Source of the DNA: Plantactinospora mayteni
Lineage (GTDB): Bacteria; Actinomycetota; Actinomycetes; Mycobacteriales; Micromonosporaceae
Reading direction: 5' to 3'
Length of the DNA stretch: 64,000 nt
NCBI RefSeq assembly: GCF_016862935.1
Contig: NZ_BONX01000009.1
Location: 1-64,000 of the forward strand
Shown here: in pieces, positions 45,040-51,985 of the stretch
Layout of the letters: each line of letters begins with the position of its first letter
Position numbering within the stretch: position 1 is the first letter of the stretch
Position numbers and translations under genes: made by a program
The notes under the pieces: model-generated
The model's input: the letters and a program-made list of their open reading frames with translations, nothing else
Databases searched by the model: none
Told to the model about the DNA's origin: nothing

Positions 45040-47172
45040 ATGGCCACGTCGTTCACGGTGGACCGGCCGGGCGGGCCGGCGGCGGACGGGCTACCGGTCG
45101 GCTCCGCCGCTCAGCGGTGGATCCTCCGCGCGGTCGCGATCTGTGCAGACCCGTGCCAGATCTGGTTCCTGGAGCGGATGACCGACCGGTCCGGCCCGGC
45201 GCTGCACGACGACGTCGAGGCGCTGATCGCCCGGGGTGCGCTCGCGGACTCGCCCGGCGGGCTGCGGCCCGGCTCGGTCGAGCTGCGCGACGCCGTCCGC
45301 CGGGGCATCCCGCCGTCGCTGCTGGCCGCGCTGCACAACCGGGCCGCCGGGGTACTGGCCGCCGAGGCGCGTCCGGTGGCGGCGGCCGAGCACCTGCTCC
45401 GGGTACTGGAGGTGGCCGGGCGGGTCGACGTACCCCTGGTTTCCCGGCTGGTCGCCGATCCGGCGGTCGACCCGTCGACGGCGGCCGACCTGCTGCTCGC
45501 GGCCCGGGCCGGTCGGGATCCCGGGCTCGGTCCGGAGTTGCGCCGGGACTGGGCGCTGGCCGCGGTCGACCACCTGATGCTGGCCGGCCGGATCGAACCG
45601 GCGCTGGCGATCCTGGGCGACGAGATCGCGGCCGACCGGGCCGGGTCTGGATACCGGGCGCTGCTGCTCGGCCGGCTCGGCGCCTGGTACGCCACCGGCC
45701 GGCCGTCGCTGGCCTTCGACTACCTGGACCGGGCCCTGGCCCAGCCCGACCTGCGGCCCGGTCAGCGAAGCTGGCTGCTGACCACGCTCGCCGCGGTGGC
45801 GGGCCGGCTCGGTCGGCCGGACGTCGACTCGCTGCTGGCGGCGGCGGACCGGGCCCAGGCCGAGGCGCCGACCCCGGACGGCGAGATCCGGTTGGCGCTG
45901 GCCCGGGCCGGGAGCGCCCTGGCCGGCGGGGATCTGCCGGCCGCCCGGCAGGTGCTCGGCCAGGTCGACCCGAGCGCCCCGGCGGCCCGGGTGCAGGCCG
46001 CGTTCCTGCGGGTCGAACGGATCGGCTGCCAGCTCGCCTCCGGCGAGTACGAGGAGGCCGGCACCGCGCTGCGGTTCGCCGAGGTGGATCTGGGCGTCCT
46101 GGGCGGGGCGGCTCAGCCGATGCTGGCGGCTCTGGACTGCCGGCTGCGAGTGGCTGTCGGTGACCTTCCGGAGGCGTCGGCCCGGGCCGGGCTGGCGCTG
46201 CGTCACTGTCCCACCGGTCAGCTCGGCGACGAGGTGCACGCCGAACTGCTGGCGGTACGGGTGGAGGTGGCGTACCGGCAGGACCGGCCGGACTCTGCCC
46301 GGGAGCTGCTTGCCGGCGTCGAGACACCGGTGGACTGGCCGGATTCCGTGGCCTGGGTACGCCTCGCCGGTGCCGCCGCCCTCGACCCGGAGCCCGGCCG
46401 GCACGCCGGGTTCCTCCGGGCGGCCGTCGACGCGCTGGCCCGGTCGGTACGTCCCCTGCTGCTCGTCCCGCAGCAGGCGCCGGCGCTGACCCGGGCCGCG
46501 CTGCTGCTCGGTGATCCGCACCGGGCGCACCAACTCGCGGATCACCTGGTCCGGATCGCGCAGCGGGTGGACAGTGGACTGTGGTGGGGCGTCGCGCAGC
46601 ACGTCGCCGGGCTGGTGCAGCGGGATCCGGGGCTGCTGCACGGTGCGGTGGCCCAGTTGCGTACCACCTCGGCCCGGCCGGTACTGGCCGACGCGCTGCA
46701 CGACCTGGCCGGCACGCCCGGCACCGGGCCGGCGGAGGCCCGGCGGGCGGCCGAGGAGGCTGCCGCCCTGTACGGCCGGCTCGGTGCGACCGGTGACCAG
46801 GAGCGGGCGGTCCGTTGCGGACGCGCCCTGGTGGCGTCGGACCGCCGGCACCGGGGCGCCCGGCGCGGCGCCGGGTGCGACGCGCTGACCGCCGCCGAGA
46901 CCCGGGTCGCCGAACTGCTGGCCGGCGGGGCGACGAAGCAGCAGGCGGCGGCGAGCCTGTTCGTCTCCTTCCACACCGTGGACGCCCAACTCCGCGCGGT
47001 GTACGCGAAACTGGGCGTCCGGAACCGGCTGGAACTGGCCCGGTTGTGGTCCGCCCGGGAGAACCCGACCCCAGCCAGCCCGGCACCGGACGAGCCGATC
47101 CGACCGAACCCGGCACCGGACGACCCGGCCCGCCCCACCTCGACGCCGGCTGACCCGGCCCAGCCCGACTGA
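45040..47172 (+). CDS. LuxR-type regulator with helical-repeat sensor region, no ATPase
   Basis: 710 aa from ATG 45040. The C-terminus has a LuxR helix-turn-helix (about 610-670: LTAAETRVAELLAGGATKQQ, SLFVSFHTVDAQLRAVYAKL) followed by a Pro/Asp-rich tail of imperfect repeats. Residues 20-590 are Ala/Leu/Arg-rich helical repeats (TPR-like). This is the C-terminal part of a large LAL regulator: the start resembles the winged helix that follows the ATPase in LALs, but no Walker A or B exists here or in the 165 bp upstream. So it is either a truncated LAL or an ATP-independent version. Target unknown. Confidence 0.82.
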   Translation: MATSFTVDRPGGPAADGLPVGSAAQRWILRAVAICADPCQIWFLERMTDRSGPALHDDVEALIARGALADSPGGLRPGSVELRDAVRRGIPPSLLAALHNRAAGVLAAEARPVAAAEHLLRVLEVAGRVDVPLVSRLVADPAVDPSTAADLLLAARAGRDPGLGPELRRDWALAAVDHLMLAGRIEPALAILGDEIAADRAGSGYRALLLGRLGAWYATGRPSLAFDYLDRALAQPDLRPGQRSWLLTTLAAVAGRLGRPDVDSLLAAADRAQAEAPTPDGEIRLALARAGSALAGGDLPAARQVLGQVDPSAPAARVQAAFLRVERIGCQLASGEYEEAGTALRFAEVDLGVLGGAAQPMLAALDCRLRVAVGDLPEASARAGLALRHCPTGQLGDEVHAELLAVRVEVAYRQDRPDSARELLAGVETPVDWPDSVAWVRLAGAAALDPEPGRHAGFLRAAVDALARSVRPLLLVPQQAPALTRAALLLGDPHRAHQLADHLVRIAQRVDSGLWWGVAQHVAGLVQRDPGLLHGAVAQLRTTSARPVLADALHDLAGTPGTGPAEARRAAEEAAALYGRLGATGDQERAVRCGRALVASDRRHRGARRGAGCDALTAAETRVAELLAGGATKQQAAASLFVSFHTVDAQLRAVYAKLGVRNRLELARLWSARENPTPASPAPDEPIRPNPAPDDPARPTSTPADPAQPD

Positions 47173-47194
47173 GCCGGCCTGCGGCTCCGGCCCG

Positions 47195-47324
47195 GCCGAG
47201 TCCGGCGCGAGGGCTCTGCGGCCGAGTCCGGCGTGGTGGCTCCCCGGCCCAGTCCTGCGCGGCGGCTTTCCGGCCGAGTCCGGCGTTGTGGTTCCCCGGC
47301 CGAGTCCGGCGTTGTGGCTCGCCG
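47195..47324 (+). repeat. Five 26-bp tandem repeats after the luxR-type gene
   Basis: Units of GCCGAGTCCGGCG(T/C).. start at 47195, 47221, 47247, 47273 and 47299. A weaker copy overlaps the stop codon region 47169-47194. The array fills the whole gap to the convergent oxalate decarboxylase gene. Confidence 0.85.
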
Positions 47325-47325
47325 G

Positions 47326-48474
47326 TCAGGAGGCGATCGGTCGCTTCGTCCTCGGGATCGACTCGACCAGCGAGCGGGGCAGGTTGAGGGTGTCGGCGGC
47401 GACCTGTGGCGGGGTGTTCGCCATCCACTGGGCCAGCGAGATGTCCTCGAACCGCGGGTTGCGGAACATCTCCAGGAAGACCAGCGGTTCCTTGCCGGTG
47501 TTCTCGATGTAGTGGCCGTAGGCGAACGGCACGTAGCCGACGTCGCCCGACCGGTAGTCGAAGGTCCGGCTCACGCCGGTACTGGCGAAGACCCCCATCC
47601 GGCCGCTGCCGGAGATGTAGTACTGCCACTCGTCGTCGGTGGGATGCCAGTGCAGTTCGCGCATCGCGCCCGGCTCGATCTCCACCAGTGCCGCGCAGAT
47701 GGTGGTGGCGGCGGAGAAGTTCGTCACGTCGGCGATCCGTACCGTGCCGCCGTCGAAGCGCTCCGGTGCCTGCGCCTGCAACCGGTGCTTGAACGTACGC
47801 GGCACGTCCCCGGTGGGGCTGACCACCCGGTCCGAGCCCAGCGGGGGCGGTACCTGCCCCCGGAAGATGTACTTCTCCTTCTCCGGCAGCTCGGCGAGCT
47901 GCTCCGTACGCCAGCCGAAGTTCTTCGCGATCACCTCCTTCGGGGTGTGTGCGAAGAAGTCGCTGATCAGGAAGGTGCCGTTCTCCGAGAAGGCGCCGTC
48001 GTCGAAGACGAGCAGGAACTCCACCCCGTCGTCGAGGGCCTGGATGTGGTGCGGTATCCCCTTCGGGAAGAACCACAGGTCGCCCTGGGAGACGTCGTCG
48101 AGGAAGTTGCGCCCCTCTTGGTCGACCGCGCCGATCCGGCAGCTCCCGGCCAGCACGTACGCCCACTCGGCCTGCTTGTGCCAGTGCAGCTCGCGGTAGG
48201 CGCCCGGTTCGAGGGCCATGTCGACCCCGCTGAGCGTGCTGGCGATCGGCAACTCGCGCTGGGTCACCTCGCGGGTCCAGCCGCCCTGCTCGATCCGGGT
48301 GTGCGCGTTGGAGAACGAGAACCTCAGGTTGGGTACCGTGCCCCGGTCGGTCGTCGGCGGTACCAGCAGATCCGGGTTCTGCCGGTCCAGCCCGACGTTG
48401 CGGGGCCCGACGTCGAGGCCCCCATCGGTGCCGCGTTTCGGTTGGGGTAGGTCGTCGCGGGACGTTCGGCTCAT
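47326..48474 (-). CDS. Oxalate decarboxylase-type bicupin
   Basis: 382 aa, the length of OxdC. N-cupin Mn ligands His97, His99, Glu103 (ELHWHKQAEW) and His142 (GIPHHI); lid SENGT (163-167) with the Glu that sets decarboxylase activity in Bacillus OxdC (SENST). C-cupin ligands His275, His277, Glu282 (ELHWHPTDDEW) and His321, plus Glu335 (FLEMFRN). All metal sites are complete. It probably converts oxalate to formate and CO2 in the cytosol. It overlaps an 88-aa membrane gene as ATGA and follows an Nramp transporter; Mn supply to this Mn enzyme is an obvious link. Confidence 0.92.
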   Translation of the reverse strand: MSRTSRDDLPQPKRGTDGGLDVGPRNVGLDRQNPDLLVPPTTDRGTVPNLRFSFSNAHTRIEQGGWTREVTQRELPIASTLSGVDMALEPGAYRELHWHKQAEWAYVLAGSCRIGAVDQEGRNFLDDVSQGDLWFFPKGIPHHIQALDDGVEFLLVFDDGAFSENGTFLISDFFAHTPKEVIAKNFGWRTEQLAELPEKEKYIFRGQVPPPLGSDRVVSPTGDVPRTFKHRLQAQAPERFDGGTVRIADVTNFSAATTICAALVEIEPGAMRELHWHPTDDEWQYYISGSGRMGVFASTGVSRTFDYRSGDVGYVPFAYGHYIENTGKEPLVFLEMFRNPRFEDISLAQWMANTPPQVAADTLNLPRSLVESIPRTKRPIAS

Positions 48475-48737
48475 ACCAGTTCTTCCTCTCGTCGACGGAG
48501 ATCGGTTGGTCGGGTCCGCGGGGTCGTCTGCGGGATGGCCTGCGGGGTGGCCGCGCCGAGCAGGAGGGTCCGGACCAGCGCGGGTCCGCCGTGCAGGCCG
48601 ACCACGGCCGGGATCGCGAGGCAGGTCAGGGCCAGTACCAGCACCGTCCAGAGTGGTGCGCCGGTCAGCCCGGCACCGGCGGTCAGTACGGTGAGGACGC
48701 CGAGGTTGCGCCGGGTCCGGGCCAGCGGAACGATCAT
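48471..48737 (-). CDS. Small membrane protein of the oxalate/manganese operon
   Basis: 88 aa. Two hydrophobic helices (about 12-28 and 30-50) and a basic/acidic tail (RTRPTDLRRREEEL). Unknown family. It overlaps the oxalate decarboxylase start by 4 bp and lies 31 bp after mntH, so it belongs to the same operon and may assist the transporter. Confidence 0.75.
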   Translation of the reverse strand: MIVPLARTRRNLGVLTVLTAGAGLTGAPLWTVLVLALTCLAIPAVVGLHGGPALVRTLLLGAATPQAIPQTTPRTRPTDLRRREEELV

Positions 48738-48768
48738 CGAAACTCCCTTTCGGACAGTCGTCGACGGG

Positions 48769-50031
48769 CTAGAACAGGACGGAGAGTGGCAGGCTGCATC
48801 CGAGGGCGGCGACGACGGCTCCGGCGGTGGCCGCGACCGCGGTGGTCAGCCGGGCGTTCACCAGTGGTCCCATCGTGTTCCGGTCCCGGCAGAAGAAGAC
48901 CAGCAGGAAGAGCGCGACCGGGATACCCAGCGAGATGACCACCTGGCTGAGGATCAGCAGCCCGGTCAGGGAGACGCCGAGCAGCAGGGCGAGCACGGCC
49001 GGGGTCATCGTCACGATCCGGCGGACGTGCAGCGGGATCCGGCGGGCGAGGAAACCGCTCATCACCACGTCGCCGGCCAGGGTGCCGACGCCGCAGGAGG
49101 ACACCCCGGAGGAGAGCAGCGCGATGGCGAAGGCGAGCGCGGCGCCGCCACCGGCCAGCCGGGCCAGCTCGCCGTGCGCGTCGAACAGGTCGCCGGTCCA
49201 GCCGGCGCTGGCCGTGCCGAGCCCGGCACCGAGCATGATCATCGACAGGTTGACCACCGTGGCGATGCCGAGCCCGACCGTGCAGTCGAGCCCGATCGCC
49301 CGGCGGACCCGGGCCGGATCCCGGCGAGCCCGGGCGGCCGACATCCCGCGCCCCTGCACCAGGGCGGAGTGCAGGTAGACGGCGTGCGGCATCACGGTCG
49401 CCCCGACGATGCCCATCGCCAGCACCAGCGATTCGGTACCGGCGAAGCCGGGCACCAGCCCACCGGCCAGCCCGGCCGCCGACTGGTGCCCCACCGCCAG
49501 CAGGTCGTAGCCGATGCCGGCGCCGATCAGCAGCAGCGCAGCCGCGCTCACCAGCTCGAACCGCCGGGTACGCCCCCGGCGGCGCAGCTCCAGCAGCAGC
49601 AGCGAGGCCACGGCCGTGACCAGGGCGGAGAGCGCGACCGGCATGCCGAACAGCAGTCGCAGCCCGATCGCCGCGCCGACGAACTCGGCGAGATCGGTGG
49701 CCAGCACCACCACTTCGGCCTGTACCCAGAGCAGTCGGCTGCCCCAGCGGGGAAACCGGGCGCGGCACAGCTCCGGCAGGCTCCGCCCGGTCGCCACGCC
49801 GAGCTTCGCCGCCTGGTACTGGATCAGGATCGCCACCAGGCTGGCCGCGACCACGACCCAGACGAGCAGGTACCCGGAGACCGCCCCGGCGGTCAGGTTG
49901 GTCGCCACGTTGCCCGGGTCGACGTAGGCGATGGCCGCGACCAGGGCCGGACCCAGCAGCGGGTTCAGTCGGCGGCGGGGCCGGACCGGTCGGGTCTCGA
50001 TCGTCCGGACGGGAGCGTTGGTCGTCGTCAC
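48769..50031 (-). CDS. mntH: Nramp-family divalent metal (Mn2+) transporter
   Basis: 420 aa from GTG 50031. Ten to eleven membrane helices. The metal site of TM1 DPGN (38-41) and of TM6 MPH (214-216) are intact, with the family stretch TDLAEFVGAA between. It imports Mn2+ (or Fe2+) with protons. It is the first gene of the unit with the 88-aa protein and oxalate decarboxylase. A TCACGTGA palindrome lies 35 bp upstream. Confidence 0.93.
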   Translation of the reverse strand: MTTTNAPVRTIETRPVRPRRRLNPLLGPALVAAIAYVDPGNVATNLTAGAVSGYLLVWVVVAASLVAILIQYQAAKLGVATGRSLPELCRARFPRWGSRLLWVQAEVVVLATDLAEFVGAAIGLRLLFGMPVALSALVTAVASLLLLELRRRGRTRRFELVSAAALLLIGAGIGYDLLAVGHQSAAGLAGGLVPGFAGTESLVLAMGIVGATVMPHAVYLHSALVQGRGMSAARARRDPARVRRAIGLDCTVGLGIATVVNLSMIMLGAGLGTASAGWTGDLFDAHGELARLAGGGAALAFAIALLSSGVSSCGVGTLAGDVVMSGFLARRIPLHVRRIVTMTPAVLALLLGVSLTGLLILSQVVISLGIPVALFLLVFFCRDRNTMGPLVNARLTTAVAATAGAVVAALGCSLPLSVLF

Positions 50032-50065
50032 GCCTGCGGTCTAGCCGCGAGCCGGCGCGACAATC

Positions 50066-50073
50066 TCACGTGA
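50066..50073 (-). promoter_or_regulatory. TCACGTGA palindrome before mntH
   Basis: A perfect 8-bp palindrome 35 bp upstream of the mntH GTG, in a slightly AT-richer context (CAATCTCACGTGATCG). It could be an operator of the Mn/oxalate operon; it does not match a MntR or Fur box that I know. Confidence 0.35.
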
Positions 50074-50266
50074 TCGCGGGAAATGCCGCCCGCCCGCCCA
50101 CCGCCGCCGGCCGCTCCGGTGCGTCGCCGCACTCCGCATACTTGATCCCGCAGGGTCTGGCGGACACCCGCTCCCGCAGGGTTCCCGGCCGGCCCCAGGG
50201 CAGGGGTTTGACCCGGTCGTCACCCTGGGAAGTGTTCTGGTCCCTCGACCCGAGTGGGAGGCCGTG

Positions 50267-51001
50267 ATGCGCCCGTTGCGCCGTACCGACCGACTCTGCC
50301 GGCTGCTCGCGCTGGGCGCGACGCTGGTCGTCGTGGCCGCCTGCTTCGCCGGTGGGACCGGCGAGGAGAGTGGACCGGCTCCGGACAATCCGGGTACGCC
50401 CGCCAGCGGCAGCGCCGAGGCCGACGGCACCATGACGGTGGACGAGTTCCAGCGCGACATCGAGGGTGCGGTACGGGTCGCCGAGGAGTACTGGACGGGG
50501 CGGTTCGAGGCGTCGGGGGAGCGGTTCCGGCCGATCCGCCGGATCACCCCCTACCAGCGGGACGGCGAGGTCGACTGCGCCGGCCAGGGACTGCCGCGCA
50601 ACAACGCCGTCTACTGCTCGGCGGGCGACTTCATCGCGTACGACGTCAACTGGGCGGTCGCCGCCTTCCGGCAGATCGGCGACGCCTTCCTCTACTACCT
50701 CCTCGGCCACGAGTACGCGCACGGCGTGCAGGTGCGGCTCGGCATCCGGTACGACTTCACCATCCAGCAGGAGTTGCAGGCCGACTGCATGGCCGGGGCG
50801 TACCTCGGGGACTCGGTGCGGGGACGGGCGCTGACCATCGAGGACGGTGACCTCGACGAGCTGGGCGCCGGACTGCGGGCGGTCGCCGACGACCCGGGCC
50901 AGCCGTGGTTCGCCGAGGGGGCGCACGGCACCGCGCAGCAGCGTACCGATGCGTTCTTCGCCGGTTACCAGCGCTCGCTGGCCCCCTGCGATCTCGGTTG
51001 A
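50267..51001 (+). CDS. Neutral zinc metallopeptidase (YpfJ-like) lipoprotein
   Basis: 244 aa from ATG 50267, with GGGAG 6 nt upstream. Signal peptide with lipobox VVAAC (Cys about 28), then a disordered Ser/Gly/Pro linker and the peptidase domain. HEYAHGVQ (about residue 149) is the HExxH zinc site, with the downstream QELQADCMAGAY as third ligand segment, as in the YpfJ/KPN_02809 family. Probably anchored outside the membrane. Physiological substrate unknown. Confidence 0.88.
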   Translation: MRPLRRTDRLCRLLALGATLVVVAACFAGGTGEESGPAPDNPGTPASGSAEADGTMTVDEFQRDIEGAVRVAEEYWTGRFEASGERFRPIRRITPYQRDGEVDCAGQGLPRNNAVYCSAGDFIAYDVNWAVAAFRQIGDAFLYYLLGHEYAHGVQVRLGIRYDFTIQQELQADCMAGAYLGDSVRGRALTIEDGDLDELGAGLRAVADDPGQPWFAEGAHGTAQQRTDAFFAGYQRSLAPCDLG

Positions 51002-51123
51002 GCCGACCCCGGACGACGCCGGACGTGAGGCATCCGCCACACTTCCGGGTCGGTTCCGGGAGATCGTCCGTCCGCGTTGGCAGGATCGGAGCCGGCAGCT
51101 CGCGTCAGATCCGGGAGGAAACC

Positions 51124-51801
51124 CTGAACAGCCAGCATCTCGCCGCGGTGCTCTTCGACATGGACGGCACGCTGGTGGACAGCGAGCGGTTGTGGGACAT
51201 CGGGCTACAGGAACTCGCCGCGCACTACGGCGGCACGCTCTCCGAGGCGGCCCGGTTCGCCATGGTCGGCACCGACATGGCCGTCTCGATGCAGATCCTG
51301 CACACCGACCTGGGCCAGCCGTGGCGGGACCCGGCGGTCAGCGCCGCCTGGGTCGACCGCCGGGTCGGCGAGCTGTTCCTGACCGACCTGGTGTGGCGGC
51401 CCGGGGCGCTTGCCCTGGTCACGGCGGTACGCGCCGCCGCGGTACCGGCCGCGCTGGTCACCTCGACCCGGCGCGCGGTGGTAGAGATCGCGTTGGAGAC
51501 GCTCGGCCGGGACACCTTCGACGTGGTGGTCTGCGGTGACGAGGTGTCCGCCACCAAGCCGGACCCGGCCCCGTACCTGACGGCGGCCCGACTGCTGGAC
51601 GTGCCGATCGCCCGGTGCGTGGCGATCGAGGACTCGCCGGCCGGGGTGGCCAGCGCCCTCGCCGCCGGAGCCGCCGTACTCGCCGTGCCGCACGCGGTGC
51701 CGCTCGACCCGGCCGACGGCGTACGCCTGCTGGAGACGCTGACCGGAGTCGACCTGGACCTCCTCTCCGGCCTGCTCTCCCCGCTCGACCTGTCCCGCTG
51801 A
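51124..51801 (+). CDS. HAD-superfamily phosphatase (subfamily IA), CTG start
   Basis: 225 aa if translation starts at CTG 51124, which stands 5 nt after GGGAGG (51113-51118); the frame upstream has no good signal and the family begins right there (NSQHLAAVLFDMDGTLVDSE). Catalytic motif DMDGT (Asp12, Asp14), VTSTRRAVVEIAL (Thr motif II, about 117-129), Lys in SATKPDPAPYL and IEDSPAG are complete. A beta-phosphoglucomutase-like phosphatase with unknown substrate. Its stop region is duplicated as a 46-bp tandem repeat. Confidence 0.85.
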   Translation: MNSQHLAAVLFDMDGTLVDSERLWDIGLQELAAHYGGTLSEAARFAMVGTDMAVSMQILHTDLGQPWRDPAVSAAWVDRRVGELFLTDLVWRPGALALVTAVRAAAVPAALVTSTRRAVVEIALETLGRDTFDVVVCGDEVSATKPDPAPYLTAARLLDVPIARCVAIEDSPAGVASALAAGAAVLAVPHAVPLDPADGVRLLETLTGVDLDLLSGLLSPLDLSR

Positions 51802-51912
51802 CCCGCCGCCCCTCTGGGTCGGAACGTGGCCGGCTGTGTCCCGCTGACCCGCCGCCCCTCTGGCTCGGAACGTGGCCGGCTGTCCCGCTGACCCTGGACG
51901 GAACGTGGCCGG
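51791..51912 (+). repeat. ~46-bp tandem repeat spanning the HAD stop codon
   Basis: TGTCCCGCTGACCCGCCGCC... begins units at 51791, 51837 and (truncated) 51881. The TGA at 51799-51801 in unit 1 is the HAD stop. Units 1 and 2 differ at one base plus a 2-base indel. Confidence 0.85.
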
Positions 51913-51985
51913 GGGCGGCGCCCGTCCCGACGCCGCCCCCGGCCCTGCTGCCCACGGCCACCCCCACGGGCCATGGGCCGGCCCG

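Noticed and set aside
45053-48166. 1037-codon minus-strand frame over the luxR-type gene
   Set aside because: Pro/Arg-rich antisense shadow; the overlapping frames on both strands have real domains.
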